64,000 nt of DNA, from the NCBI RefSeq assembly GCF_004298145.1, contig NZ_SCRH01000017.1:62001-126000 (forward strand). The letters are read 5' to 3'. Below the pieces are notes generated by a model. It was not told the origin of the DNA, made no database searches, and saw only the letters and a list, made by a program, of their open reading frames with translations. Source of the stretch: Mycobacterium sp. (GTDB lineage Bacteria; Actinomycetota; Actinomycetes; Mycobacteriales; Mycobacteriaceae). Both the position numbers and the translations under genes were made by a program. This document shows positions 10,045-20,038 of this stretch, piece after piece (position 1 is the stretch's first letter; the number at the start of each line of letters is the position of its first letter).

Positions 10045-10181
10045 CCCGGTGACGATGCGCGCCGCTTTGTGGCGCGAGGAGGAGGCGGGCGATCTCGCCT
10101 AGCCCGGTGACGATGCGCGCCGCTTTGTGGCGCGAGGAGGAGGCGGGCGATCTCGCCTAGCCCGGTGACGATGCGCGCCGC
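10036..10181 (+). repeat. MIRU-like 58-bp tandem repeat, about 2.5 copies
   Basis: Units begin at 10036, 10094 and 10152, each starting CTCGCCTAGCCCGGTGACG; the first two are identical and the third breaks off near 10181. Each carries a hairpin CGCGCC-GCTTTGT-GGCGCG followed by GAGGAGGAGGCGGGC. The GACGATGC..GAGGAGGAG layout resembles mycobacterial interspersed repetitive units. The first copy includes the last codons and stop of the aminotransferase, a position known for MIRUs. Copy number probably varies between strains. Confidence 0.7.
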
Positions 10182-10254
10182 CCGACGTGGGCGAACGTGC
10201 ACAATGCATCGGGAGGCGTTTCACGTTCTCGAATCTCGGGTAAGGACGGTGCTC

Positions 10255-12618
10255 GTGACCAGTTCGACCGGCAAGCCGCGCATCCCGCTCTCGGTCGGGG
10301 ACGTCGCCAAGCGTGTGTTCCTGGGAAAGCCACTGATCACCGAGGACATCGCCGCCGAGAAATTGTCCAATGGCGTGGCGTTGGGCGCGCTTTCGCCCGA
10401 TGCGGTGTCATCGGTCGCCTACGGCCCCGAGCAGATCCTGATCGAACTGTTGCCCCATGCGGGGTTGGCGGCTTTCCTCCTGTTGCTTCCCATCACCGGA
10501 GTCATCCTGCTCATCCTGGTGTTGGTGGCCGCCTCGTACCGGCAGGTCGTGATGGCCTACACCCGGGCCGGCGGCTCGTACATCGTCGCGCGCGACAACT
10601 TCGGCCCCCGGGTCGCGCAGATCGCCGCCGCGGCGCTGCTGATCGACTACGTGGTGACCGTTGCGGTGCAATCGGCGGCCGGGACGGTCGCGGTGGTCTC
10701 GGCGATCCCCGCATTGGGTCCCTACAGCCTGGCGATCACGGTCGGTGTGGTGCTGATCATCTGCTATGCGAACCTGCGTGGATTGCGCGAAGCGGGAATG
10801 CCGTTCGCGGTGGCGACCTACTCCTTCATCGCCATGGTCGGACTGACCATCCTGGTCGGCGTCGTCCGCGTACTGGTCGGGGGTTTACCGGTATACGATT
10901 CCGCGCACACGCCCGGGGCAGTGCCCGTTCATCAGGGCAACGGGTTGGTGCTGGGCGCGACGATTCTGGTGTTGTTGCGTGCGTTCGCCAACGGAGGTTC
11001 TTCGCTGACCGGAGTCGAGGCCATCTCCAACACGGTCGACTATTTCCGAAAGCCCCAGGGCCGCAACGCGCGTCGGGTGCTCACCGCGATGGCCAGCATC
11101 CTGGGCGTCCTGCTGGCCGGTGTCGCCTATCTGGCCCACGTCACCCACGCCACGCCGTATCTGACCGAATATCCGTCGGTCTTGTCGCAGATCGGCCGGG
11201 CCGTCTACGGCAACGGCATGGTCGGCGACGTATTTTTTGTGCTGGTCCAGGCGTCGACCGCGGCCATCTTGTTCACCGGCGCGAACACGAGCTTCAACGG
11301 ATTCCCGGCGCTGGCGAGCTTCGTCGCCGAAGACCGCTTCCTGCCCAGGCAGCTGACCAAACGCGGTCACCGCCTGGTGTTTTCGAACGGGATCATCACC
11401 CTCACGGCGCTGTCGGTGGCCTTGCTGGTGGTAACTGGCGGTTCGGTCAACGCGCTGGTCCCGTTCTACGCGATCGGCGTGTTCACCGGATTCTCGATGG
11501 CCGGTTACGGCATGACCAAACACCATTTGACGCATCGTGAATCGGGATGGCGGCACCGGCTGGCGATCAACCTGTCCGCGGCGATCCTGTCGACGATCGT
11601 GGTGGGCATCTTCGCGGTGGCGAAGTTCACCGAGGGCGCCTGGCTGGTGGTCGTCGTGTTCCCGCTACTGGTGTTCGTGCTGACGCGGCTGAACCGCGAA
11701 TACCGGGCCGAGGCAGCCATTCTCGAGATGTTCCGCACCGATCGCCCCGAATTGGTGAAGTATGCGCGACACAAGGTGCTGGTGTTCGTCGACTCGGTCG
11801 ATCTGGCGGTGATCGAAGCGTTGCGCTACGGCCGGGGGCTGCGGGCCGACGACCTGGTTGCCGTGCACTTCATGGTCGACCCGGCCCACGCCGCGCAACT
11901 GCGAAACCGTTGGGACCACTTCACTCTCGACACTCCGCTACGGATCGTGGACTGCCCCGACCGGCGGATCAGCAGGTCGGCCCAGCTGCTGGTCGCCAAG
12001 GCGCGCGCCGAACACCCCAACACCAACGTGACGGTCCTCCTGCCGCGCCGGACATTCGCGCGGCTGTTGGGTCGGCTGCTGCACGACCGGACCGCGGACA
12101 AGATCGCCCAAGCCGTCAGCCTCATCCCCGACGCCGCGGCGACGATCGTGCCCTACGACGTGGAATCGCGGATCAGGGAGGCCTACCCCGACTCGTTCGA
12201 GCAGCGCATCGGGCAGGAAATTGACAAGATCCAGGCCTGGGTGTCCCAGGACGAGGACGAGAACGTCGACGCCTACGAACACCCCGAACGGCCGCCGTCG
12301 GTGATCATGGTGGCCGGCCTGATCTCCGGGCAACGCGCCACCGTCGAAGGACGGGTCAGCGAGGTCGAAGACGTCAGCGAACGCGGGCGAACCCGGCGAC
12401 AGATCGTCGTGGGGGACAGCAGCGGGGAAATCACCGTCACCTTCCGCCCCGGACGCGGGGGCGGCGACATCCAGCCCGGTCAACTCTTGCGGATCAGCGG
12501 TAAGGCCCGCCAGGCCGGCCAGCGTTCCCTGTCGATGGTCGATCCGGCCTATCAGGTCATCGAGGATCCGGCGAAGGAAGCCGAGTCCGGGGACGCCGAA
12601 CAGGCCGACAAGTCGTAG
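10255..12618 (+). CDS. KimA-like potassium importer (APC superfamily) with C-terminal OB-fold
   Basis: A 787-residue membrane transporter. The N-terminal segment LGKPLITEDIAAEKL and ALSPDAVSSVAYGPEQIL is the signature of the KimA/YdaO potassium:proton symporters. About 12 hydrophobic helices follow to near residue 480. A soluble domain (about 500-640, HKVLVFVDSVDLAVIEAL) resembles the UspA-like cytosolic domain of KimA. Residues about 680-755 (SVIMVAGLISGQRATVEGRV, then IVVGDSSGEITVTF) look like an OB-fold. GTG 10255 is chosen because AAGGA lies 8 bases upstream; in-frame upstream codons reach 10165 but run back into the repeat. Possible paralogue of Rv2690c. Potassium is inferred from family. 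Confidence 0.8.
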   Translation: MTSSTGKPRIPLSVGDVAKRVFLGKPLITEDIAAEKLSNGVALGALSPDAVSSVAYGPEQILIELLPHAGLAAFLLLLPITGVILLILVLVAASYRQVVMAYTRAGGSYIVARDNFGPRVAQIAAAALLIDYVVTVAVQSAAGTVAVVSAIPALGPYSLAITVGVVLIICYANLRGLREAGMPFAVATYSFIAMVGLTILVGVVRVLVGGLPVYDSAHTPGAVPVHQGNGLVLGATILVLLRAFANGGSSLTGVEAISNTVDYFRKPQGRNARRVLTAMASILGVLLAGVAYLAHVTHATPYLTEYPSVLSQIGRAVYGNGMVGDVFFVLVQASTAAILFTGANTSFNGFPALASFVAEDRFLPRQLTKRGHRLVFSNGIITLTALSVALLVVTGGSVNALVPFYAIGVFTGFSMAGYGMTKHHLTHRESGWRHRLAINLSAAILSTIVVGIFAVAKFTEGAWLVVVVFPLLVFVLTRLNREYRAEAAILEMFRTDRPELVKYARHKVLVFVDSVDLAVIEALRYGRGLRADDLVAVHFMVDPAHAAQLRNRWDHFTLDTPLRIVDCPDRRISRSAQLLVAKARAEHPNTNVTVLLPRRTFARLLGRLLHDRTADKIAQAVSLIPDAAATIVPYDVESRIREAYPDSFEQRIGQEIDKIQAWVSQDEDENVDAYEHPERPPSVIMVAGLISGQRATVEGRVSEVEDVSERGRTRRQIVVGDSSGEITVTFRPGRGGGDIQPGQLLRISGKARQAGQRSLSMVDPAYQVIEDPAKEAESGDAEQADKS

Positions 12619-13076
12619 CGCCTCCCGCCGATCCGTATGAGGAGCGGATACGGCGTGGCATGCGTTGGAAGCCAAGGGTTTTCGATACCTCAGCGTGGAC
12701 GTGCGCGTCCATGGCGCAGGGTTCCGGGGGCCGGGCGCGCCGCATCGGGCTGGTGCATCGCTGAATCGCGCGCCCGATGTCCCGTGTCCGGGCGGGCCGG
12801 CGCGGGGCGATGCTGGGTGTCGTGCCGCGCCGGCGCAGGTGAGACGCGGGTGAGAATTGTGCAATTACGAAGTCACGGCATGGGTTTCACGACACCGGGG
12901 TGCTTCTGGTGCCCTGCCGGTATCTTTCCGGCACCGGGACGAAATTGTTTAATCCCGCTAACTGACGTGGTTCGGGTAGGTAAACTGACGCCTGCACAAT
13001 TACGCCCGAACAACGTGAGAAGAGATGGTGCGCGCCGCTGCTCACGGGCCGTCGGGCGAGGACAGGGGGCTGCACA
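12619..13076. other. Spacer before the polyketide synthase, promoter-like at its right end
   Basis: 458 bases with no convincing gene; short frames at 12665-12853 and 12637 onward lack ribosome sites and family features. A weak hairpin (CCGTAT/ATACGG, 12633-12653) follows the transporter stop. A second hairpin (TGCCGG-TATCTTT-CCGGCA, 12915-12933) lies mid-spacer. The less GC-rich stretch 12940-12995 contains TAAACT, a -10-like hexamer, and two copies of AACTGACG. This is probably where the lipid locus is transcribed from. Confidence 0.5.
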
Positions 13077-16000
13077 TTGCGTGCCGCGAACGCCACACCC
13101 GTGGCCGTCATCGGAATGGCCTGCCGGCTTCCCGGCGGGATCGATTCCCCGCAACTCCTCTGGGAGGCGTTGTTGCGCGGCGACGATTTCGTCGGCGAGA
13201 TCCCCACCGACCGGTGGGATGCGGACCTGTTCTACGACCCCGAGCCCGGCGTCCCCGGCCGATCGGTGACCCGGTGGGGGGCGTTCCTCGACGATGTCGG
13301 GGGATTTGACTGCGACTTCTTCGGGATGACCGAGCGCGAGGCCACCGCGATCGACCCGCAACACCGCCTGCTGCTGGAAACGTCGTGGGATGCCGTCGAG
13401 CATGCCGGCCTCGACCCCGCGTCGCTGTCCGAGACGCAGACCGGCGTGTTCGTCGGCCTGACGCACGGCGACTACGAACTGCTGTCCGCCGACTGCGGCG
13501 CGGCCGAAGGACCGTACGGATTCACCGGCACCAGCAACAGCTTCGCGTCCGGGCGGGTCGCCTACACGCTGGGGCTGCACGGCCCGGCAGTCACGGTGGA
13601 CACGGCGTGCTCGTCCGGGCTGATGGCCGTCCACCAAGCGTGCGGCAGCCTGGGCAGCGGCGAAAGCGACCTCGCCCTGGCCGGTGGCGTGGTGGTGACC
13701 CTGGAACCGCGGAAGTCCGTTTCGGGTTCGCTGCAAGGCATGTTGTCCCCGACCGGTCGCTGCCACGCCTTCGACGTGCACGCCGACGGCTTCGTGTCTG
13801 GCGAGGGCTGCGTCATGCTGCTGCTCAAGCGGCTCGATGACGCGCAACGCGACGGCGATCGCATCCTGGCGGTGCTGCGTGGCACCGCGGCCAACCAAGA
13901 CGGCCGCACCGTGAACATCGCGGCGCCCTCGGAGACGGCTCAGATCGACGTCTACCGAACGGCATTGGGCGTGGCGGACGTCGACGCGTGCACCGTCGGC
14001 TACGTCGAGGCGCACGGCACCGGCACCCCCGTCGGCGACCCGATCGAATTCTCCAGCCTGGCCGCGGTGTATGGAAACGACGGGCCCTGTGTGCTGGGGT
14101 CGGTGAAGACCAACTTCGGCCACATGCAGTCGACGTCCGGGCCGCTGGGGTTGATGAAGGCGATCCTCGCGCTACAGCACGGCGTGGTGCCGCAGAATCT
14201 GCACTTCACTCGGTTGCCCGATGAGATGGCCCGGGTCAAGACGAACCTCTTTGTACCGCAGACTAATACGCCGTGGCCCGGCAACGGCCACCATCCGCGG
14301 CGCGCCGCGGTGTCGTCGTATGGGATGTCCGGCACCAACGTGCACGCCATTCTGGAAGAAGCCCCGGCACAGGCCCGCGATGGATCGGCTGCGCCCGAAG
14401 CCGATGGGCCACTGCTGTTTCCCCTGTCGTCCACGTCGGCCGAGCAGCTGCGCGTCACGGCCGCCCGCCTGGGGGCTTGGCTCGAGGGGCGCGGCGCCGA
14501 CGAGCACCCCAGTGTTTCCCGTGACGGCGAAAGCGGCTCCGCCCTACGGGATCTGGGCTACACGCTGGCGCGCCGCCGAGCGCACCGGCCGGTGCGGACG
14601 GTGTTCGCGGCGAACAGCTTTGACGAGTTGAGCGCGGGACTGCGCGCGGTCGCCGAGAGCGACATCCCGTACGAGCCGGCCGTGGGACACGACGATCTCG
14701 GGCCGGTGTGGGTGTTCTCGGGGCAGGGTTCGCAATGGTCGCAGATGGGCGCCGAACTGCTGACCAAGGAACCGGTGTTCGCCGCCACGATCGCCGCCCT
14801 CGAGCCGTTGATCGCCGGAGAATCAGGGTTTTCGGTGATCCAGGCCATGTCGGCACCGCAGACGGTGACCGGCATCGACAAAGTCCAGCCCACCATCTTC
14901 GCGATGCAGGTCGCGCTCGCCGAGACGATGAAGTCCTATGGGGTGCGCCCCGGCGCCGTCATCGGGCATTCGCTCGGCGAATCCGCCGCGGCCGTGGTCG
15001 CCGGTGGGTTATCGCTCGACGACGGAGTCAAGGTGATCTGCCGCCGGTCGCGGCTGATGGCACGGATCGCCGGGAGCGGTGCCCTGGCATCGGTGGAACT
15101 GCCGGGCCAACAAGTGCTTTCGGAACTGTCCATTCGCGGCATCTCCGACGTCGTGCTCTCCGTGGTCGCCTCGCCGACGTCGACGGTCATCGGCGGTGAC
15201 GCCCAGGCGATCCGCGACCTGGTCGCGGCCTGGCAGGAGCAGGACGTGATGGCGCGCGAGGTGGCGGTGGATGTCGCCTCGCATGCACCGCAGGTGGAGC
15301 CCATCCTCGACGAGCTGGTCGAGGCCCTCGCGGACCTGCAGCCCAGGGAGCCCGAGGTTCCGTACTACTCCGCAACCTTGTGGGACCCTCGCGAGCGACC
15401 GTCGTTCACCGGCGATTATTGGGCCGAAAACCTGCGGTACACGGTGCGATTCGCGGCGGCCGTACAAGCCGCCCTCAAGGACGGGTTCCGCGTATTCGGT
15501 GAGCTGGCACCGCATCCGCTGCTCACCCACGCCGTCGAGCAGAACGCCGCCAGCCTGGACATGCCCATCGCCGCGCTGGCGGCCATGCGCAGAGAGCAGG
15601 AGCTGCCAGTCGGCTTGCGCGGCTTCGTCGCCGACGTGCACAGCGCCGGAGCGCTGGTGGACTTCTCCGTCCAATACCCGGCAGGGCGGTTGGTGGATGC
15701 GCCGCTGCCGACATGGGCACACCGCCGGCTGATGCTCAGCCGCGAGTCGGTGGAGCAGGCGCACGGCGCCTCGCTGCTGGCCGTTCACCCGCTGCTCGGG
15801 GCGCATGTGCATCTACTCGAGGAGCCCGAGCGCCACGTGTGGCAAGGGGAGGTCGGCACCGACGCCCACCCGTGGCTTGCCGACCATCAAATTCACGGCG
15901 TGGCAGCGTTTCCCGGCGCCGCCTACTGCGAGATGGCGCTGGCGGCCGCCGGCGCGGCGCTCGGTGAGGGCGCCGAGGTCCGCGACGTCAAGTTCGAGCG

Positions 16001-19000
16001 CACGTTGTTACTGGAGGACCGGACGCAGGCTTCGTCGACGGCGACGGTCACCGCACCCGGGGTCCTCGACTTCGCGGTGGACACCCACGAGGAAGGCGAA
16101 CGCATCCGCCGGGCCGGCGCGGTCCTGCACGCTTCCGACGGAGAAGCCGGACCCGAGCCGCACCAGCCGCCCGCGCACGACCTGGTCGCGCTGATCGCCA
16201 ACCATCCGTCCCGCATGGAGGGTGCCGAGCTGCGAAAGGCCTTCGACGCGGCCGGTATTCAGTACGGCCCGGCGTTTTCGGGTCTGGCCGCGGTGCTGGT
16301 CGGCGACGTGGGTATCACGACGGTGCTCGCGGAGGTGGCGTTGCCGGGGGCGATCCGATCGCAGCAGCCGGCCTACTCCACGCACCCGGCCCTGCTCGAC
16401 GCCTGCTTCCAGTCGGTCATCGTCGCACCCGAGGTGCAAACGGCCGGCGCCGGCGGTCTGCTGTTGCCGGTGGGGGTGCGCCGGCTGCGCAACTATCACT
16501 CGACGCGCAACGCGCGATACTGCCTCACCCGGGTCACGGCCTCGCGCCCCGGCGAGTGCGAGGCCGACCTCGACGTGCTGGACCACTCCGGGACGGTGCT
16601 GCTGAGGATCGAGGGGCTGCGGCTGGCCGGCGGAACCTCCGAACACGAACACGCCCATCGGCTGCTCAACGAGCGGTTGTTGACCATCGAATGGGAGCCC
16701 CGCGAACTGCCCGCGGCGACGGGGAGCGAGCCGGGATCCTGGCTGCTGCTCAGCGCGTCCGACGACGGCTCCGACGGCCGCGACCGGTTGACGGCGCAAC
16801 TGGCCGACATCTTGAATTCCGATGGCGCGCAATGCAACACGACGTCACTGCCACTCGGGTCGGTGGACACCGAGCGGCTGGGTTCGCTGCTGTCCGGCGG
16901 CGGTCCGGGGGTCCACGGGGTTCCGATGGGGCTCACCGGCGTGGTCGTGGTGACCGCGGCCTCCGACGACCGCTCGCACGACCCGCACGGGCGCCGGCGG
17001 GGCCGGGACTACGTGTCGCACCTCGCGTCCATCGCCCGTGAGCTCTCGGAGCTTCCCGGGGAATCACCGCGGCTGTTCGTGGTGACCCGCCACGCCGCCA
17101 GCGTGACCACCGGCGATGTGGTGAACCTGGCGCAGGCCGGGCTGCGCGGGCTGATGCGGGTGATCGATTCGGAGCATCCGCATCTGAGCGCCACCCAGAT
17201 CGATGTCGATGACACCACCGACCCCGGACAGGTTGTGCTGCAACTGAAAAGCGGCTCCGAGGAAGACGAGACCGCCTGGCGCGACGGCCACTGGTACACC
17301 GCCCGGCTGCGGCCCGGTCCGCTTCGTCCGGCCGAGCGGCGAACCACCGTCGTCGACCATGAGCGCGACGGCATGCGGCTGCGGATCCGGACTCCCGGTG
17401 ACGTGGAGTCGCTGGAGTTCACCGCGTTCGACCGGGTTCCGCCCGGGCCGGGGGAGATCGAGGTGGCGGTCACCTCGTCCACCGTCAACTTCGCCGATGT
17501 GCTCGTCGCCTTCGGGCGCTACCCGACGTTCGAGGGTTACCAGCAGCAGTTGGGCGGCGATTTCGCGGGTGTGGTGACCGCCGTGGGGCCGGGCGTCACC
17601 GAGCACAAGGTCGGCGACCATGTCGGCGGGATGTCCCGTAACGGATGTTGGGGCACCTTCGTCATCGCCGACGCCCGGCACGCGGTCACGCTGCCTGCCG
17701 AGGTGCCGTTGGACGACGCCGCCGCGGTGCCGACCGCTGCGGCGACCGCCTGGTATGGCCTGCATGATCTGGCCCGCATCGCACCCACCGACAAGGTGCT
17801 GATCCACTCCGGCACCGGGGGTGTCGGGCAGGCGGCCATCGCGATCGCCCGGGCCGCGGGTTGCGAGATCTTCGCGACCGCGGGCAGCCCGCAGCGCCGG
17901 CAACTGTTGCGCGACATGGACATCGAGCACGTCTACGACTCGCGCAGCACGGAATTCGCCGACGAGATTCGCCGTGACACCGACGGGTACGGCGTCGACG
18001 TGGTGCTCAACTCGCTGCCCGGCGCCGCGCAACGCGCGGGCATCGACCTGCTGGCGTTGGGTGGGCGCTTCATCGAGCTGGGCAAGCGCGACATCTACGG
18101 CGACAGCCATCTCGGTCTGTTCCCGTTCCGCCGCAACCTCTCGCTGTTCGCCGTCGACCTGGCCCTGCTGACCTTCAGCCACCCGCAAACCGTTCGGCGC
18201 TTGCTGACCACCGTGTACCAACGCACCGCCGCCGGCGAATTGCCATTGCCGCGCACCACGCGCTATCCGATCCAGGACGCGGCCGCCGCGGTGCGTCTGG
18301 TCGCCGCCGCCGGGCACACCGGCAAGGTGGTGCTCGACGTGCCCCGCGCGGGCAGCAGCGTGGCGGTGGTGGCACCGGAAAAGGCCCGGCCGTTCCGCGC
18401 CGACGGCGCGTACATCATCACCGGCGGTATCGGCGGCCTGGGTCTGTTCCTCGCCGGTGAGATGGCTTCGCGGGGCGGCGGAGCGGGTTGTGGGCGGATC
18501 GTGCTCAACTCCCGCTCGCAACCCACCGAGCAGGCGCGTCAAGCCATCGAGCGCCTGCGCGCCGCGGGGGCCGATATCGCGGTGGAGTGCGGTGACATCG
18601 CCGAGCCGCGGACGGCCGAGCGCCTGGTGGCATGCGCGACGGCTACCGGGCTACCGGTGCGGGGCGTGCTGCACGCGGCGGCCGTCGTCGAGGATGCCAC
18701 GCTGGCGAACGTCACCGATGAACTGATCGACCGGTGTTGGGCGCCAAAGGTGTACGGCGCGTGGAATCTTCACCAAGCCACCCTGGGGCAGCCGCTGGAT
18801 TGGTTCTGCTCCTTCTCGTCGGCCGCCGCGCTGGTGGGCTCGCCGGGGCAGGGCGCCTACGCCGCGGCCAACAGCTGGCTGGACGCGTTCGCCTACTGGC
18901 GGCGCGCCCAGGGCCTGCCGACCACCGCGATCGCGTGGGGGGCGTGGTCGGAGGTCGGCCGTGCCACCGCCCTGGCCGAAGACGCCGGCATCGCGATCAA

Positions 19001-19448
19001 CCCGGCCGAGGGTTTCCGCGCATTCGAGACGCTGCTGCGCTACGACCGCCCGTACTCCGGCTACGCGCCGATCATGGGCACGCCGTGGTTGACGTCCTTC
19101 GCGCAACGCAGCCGCTTCGCCGAGGCGTTCGGATCGGTGGGGCAGGGCAAACCGGACACGGGCAAGTTCCTCGCCGAACTGCGGGCGTTGCCGCGCGAGG
19201 AATGGCCGTCGGCGATCCGGCGCCTGGTATCGGGTCAAATCAGCCTCTTGCTGCGGCGCACAATCGACCCTGATCGCCCGTTATCGGACTACGGTCTGGA
19301 TTCGCTGGGGAACCTGGAGCTGCGGACCCGCATCGAAACCGAAACGGGTGTGCGCATCAGTCCCACCAGGATCACCACGGTCCGCGGTTTGGCGGACCAT
19401 CTGTGTGACGAGCTGGCTGACCTGGACGCTGCACCGTCAGCTTCCTGA
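13077..19448 (+). CDS. Reducing type I polyketide synthase, Pks3/4-type (KS-AT-DH-ER-KR-ACP)
   Basis: A 2123-residue iterative synthase of the mycocerosic-acid family, which adds methylmalonyl units to fatty acyl starters to make methyl-branched acids. All domains look intact: KS with C178 (DTACSSG), H313 (EAHGTGT) and H349; AT with S632 (GHSLGE); DH with H937 ([10 protein letters not shown]); ER with the nucleotide loop GTGGVGQAA near 1580; KR with GGIGGLGLF near 1783 and the AYAAANSW Tyr region; ACP with the pantetheinyl Ser 2076 (GLDSLGN). TTG 13077 has AGGGGG 8 bases upstream. Position and sequence match pks3/pks4 (Rv1180-1181), which is split in H37Rv but one gene here. A papA3 relic and mmpL10 follow. 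Confidence 0.92.
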   Translation: MRAANATPVAVIGMACRLPGGIDSPQLLWEALLRGDDFVGEIPTDRWDADLFYDPEPGVPGRSVTRWGAFLDDVGGFDCDFFGMTEREATAIDPQHRLLLETSWDAVEHAGLDPASLSETQTGVFVGLTHGDYELLSADCGAAEGPYGFTGTSNSFASGRVAYTLGLHGPAVTVDTACSSGLMAVHQACGSLGSGESDLALAGGVVVTLEPRKSVSGSLQGMLSPTGRCHAFDVHADGFVSGEGCVMLLLKRLDDAQRDGDRILAVLRGTAANQDGRTVNIAAPSETAQIDVYRTALGVADVDACTVGYVEAHGTGTPVGDPIEFSSLAAVYGNDGPCVLGSVKTNFGHMQSTSGPLGLMKAILALQHGVVPQNLHFTRLPDEMARVKTNLFVPQTNTPWPGNGHHPRRAAVSSYGMSGTNVHAILEEAPAQARDGSAAPEADGPLLFPLSSTSAEQLRVTAARLGAWLEGRGADEHPSVSRDGESGSALRDLGYTLARRRAHRPVRTVFAANSFDELSAGLRAVAESDIPYEPAVGHDDLGPVWVFSGQGSQWSQMGAELLTKEPVFAATIAALEPLIAGESGFSVIQAMSAPQTVTGIDKVQPTIFAMQVALAETMKSYGVRPGAVIGHSLGESAAAVVAGGLSLDDGVKVICRRSRLMARIAGSGALASVELPGQQVLSELSIRGISDVVLSVVASPTSTVIGGDAQAIRDLVAAWQEQDVMAREVAVDVASHAPQVEPILDELVEALADLQPREPEVPYYSATLWDPRERPSFTGDYWAENLRYTVRFAAAVQAALKDGFRVFGELAPHPLLTHAVEQNAASLDMPIAALAAMRREQELPVGLRGFVADVHSAGALVDFSVQYPAGRLVDAPLPTWAHRRLMLSRESVEQAHGASLLAVHPLLGAHVHLLEEPERHVWQGEVGTDAHPWLADHQIHGVAAFPGAAYCEMALAAAGAALGEGAEVRDVKFERTLLLEDRTQASSTATVTAPGVLDFAVDTHEEGERIRRAGAVLHASDGEAGPEPHQPPAHDLVALIANHPSRMEGAELRKAFDAAGIQYGPAFSGLAAVLVGDVGITTVLAEVALPGAIRSQQPAYSTHPALLDACFQSVIVAPEVQTAGAGGLLLPVGVRRLRNYHSTRNARYCLTRVTASRPGECEADLDVLDHSGTVLLRIEGLRLAGGTSEHEHAHRLLNERLLTIEWEPRELPAATGSEPGSWLLLSASDDGSDGRDRLTAQLADILNSDGAQCNTTSLPLGSVDTERLGSLLSGGGPGVHGVPMGLTGVVVVTAASDDRSHDPHGRRRGRDYVSHLASIARELSELPGESPRLFVVTRHAASVTTGDVVNLAQAGLRGLMRVIDSEHPHLSATQIDVDDTTDPGQVVLQLKSGSEEDETAWRDGHWYTARLRPGPLRPAERRTTVVDHERDGMRLRIRTPGDVESLEFTAFDRVPPGPGEIEVAVTSSTVNFADVLVAFGRYPTFEGYQQQLGGDFAGVVTAVGPGVTEHKVGDHVGGMSRNGCWGTFVIADARHAVTLPAEVPLDDAAAVPTAAATAWYGLHDLARIAPTDKVLIHSGTGGVGQAAIAIARAAGCEIFATAGSPQRRQLLRDMDIEHVYDSRSTEFADEIRRDTDGYGVDVVLNSLPGAAQRAGIDLLALGGRFIELGKRDIYGDSHLGLFPFRRNLSLFAVDLALLTFSHPQTVRRLLTTVYQRTAAGELPLPRTTRYPIQDAAAAVRLVAAAGHTGKVVLDVPRAGSSVAVVAPEKARPFRADGAYIITGGIGGLGLFLAGEMASRGGGAGCGRIVLNSRSQPTEQARQAIERLRAAGADIAVECGDIAEPRTAERLVACATATGLPVRGVLHAAAVVEDATLANVTDELIDRCWAPKVYGAWNLHQATLGQPLDWFCSFSSAAALVGSPGQGAYAAANSWLDAFAYWRRAQGLPTTAIAWGAWSEVGRATALAEDAGIAINPAEGFRAFETLLRYDRPYSGYAPIMGTPWLTSFAQRSRFAEAFGSVGQGKPDTGKFLAELRALPREEWPSAIRRLVSGQISLLLRRTIDPDRPLSDYGLDSLGNLELRTRIETETGVRISPTRITTVRGLADHLCDELADLDAAPSAS

Positions 19449-19458
19449 CCTCGGGCTG

Positions 19459-19981
19459 TTGGGTGTGGGGACGCTGTTCGACTGGGAACCGGCTCCACGA
19501 CGATGCTCGACGAGCGGCAGACCGCGCGCGTCGAGCCGGCGTGCGGCGGGCGCCCGGTTTGATCGGTGGGGTACCGGCCTGCTTCGGCCTGACCGAACAC
19601 GACCTGGACGGGGTGCAAACGTACTATGCTCGGACCCCGCGCGACACCCGCAAAGCGCCGGCCGACGCGTTGACCCAGGGTCGGTTCACCGGCATGATTC
19701 CGGTCACCGTGCCCATCGCCGGCTCGTCGTTTCCCGATGTCGCGCGCGCCGCACGGGTTTCCTTCGACAGGGGCGTTGAATTGGCTGAAGTGCCCGACGA
19801 CCGGGTGGTCGAGGCGGTGCCCACGCTGGGTGAACCGCGGCCGAACTTTCCCGGCAACCCCGCGGCGCACGAATCCGTCACGTGGTACCTGGCGGCGCTG
19901 ACATCGGCGTTCGAGCGTGTCGCCGAAGCGGGCACTGGCGCAATGTCGCCCGATTCATGGCACGCATGGCGGGCGCGGTGA
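19459..19981 (+). pseudogene. papA3: papA3 acyltransferase relic
   Basis: Pieces of a PapA-type acyltransferase appear in three frames. The N-terminus is at 19459 (LGVGTLFDWEPAP, like the PapA3 start). A middle piece is at 19503-19562 (MLDERQTARVEPAC, then a stop). A longer piece starts at 19559: LIGGVPACFGLTEHDL, YYARTPRDTRKAPADAL, FTGMIPVTVPIAGSSF, VPDDRVVEAVPTL, then abruptly the C-terminal NPAAHESVTWYLAAL. Compared with PapA3 (about 470 residues) some 250 residues are lost after the N-terminus, including the catalytic HxxxD region, and about 70 more near the end. The enzyme, which acylates trehalose in M. tuberculosis, cannot be functional. The frame from 19463 stays open for 172 codons but lacks the active site. 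Confidence 0.85.
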
Positions 19982-20038
19982 GGAGATGAACTCATCTTCG
20001 GCCGGCTAGGCGAGCTCGTCGCGCGGTGGCCACTGATC

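Noticed and set aside
10182..10254. Possible c-di-AMP (ydaO) riboswitch upstream of the KimA-like gene
   Set aside because: The upstream sequence lacks the conserved motifs of that riboswitch and is mostly the MIRU-like repeat.
12665..12853. Small ORF before the PKS
   Set aside because: No ribosome site, Arg/Ala/Gly-rich random-looking product, overlapping other open frames.
17064..18542. 492-codon open frame antisense to the polyketide synthase
   Set aside because: High GC keeps antisense frames open; the plus strand has unbroken PKS domains and the antisense product is Arg/His/Gly-rich with no family features.
19463..19981. A functional 172-residue short acyltransferase
   Set aside because: It lacks the HxxxD active site and begins in unrelated frame sequence; it is best read as a papA3 relic.
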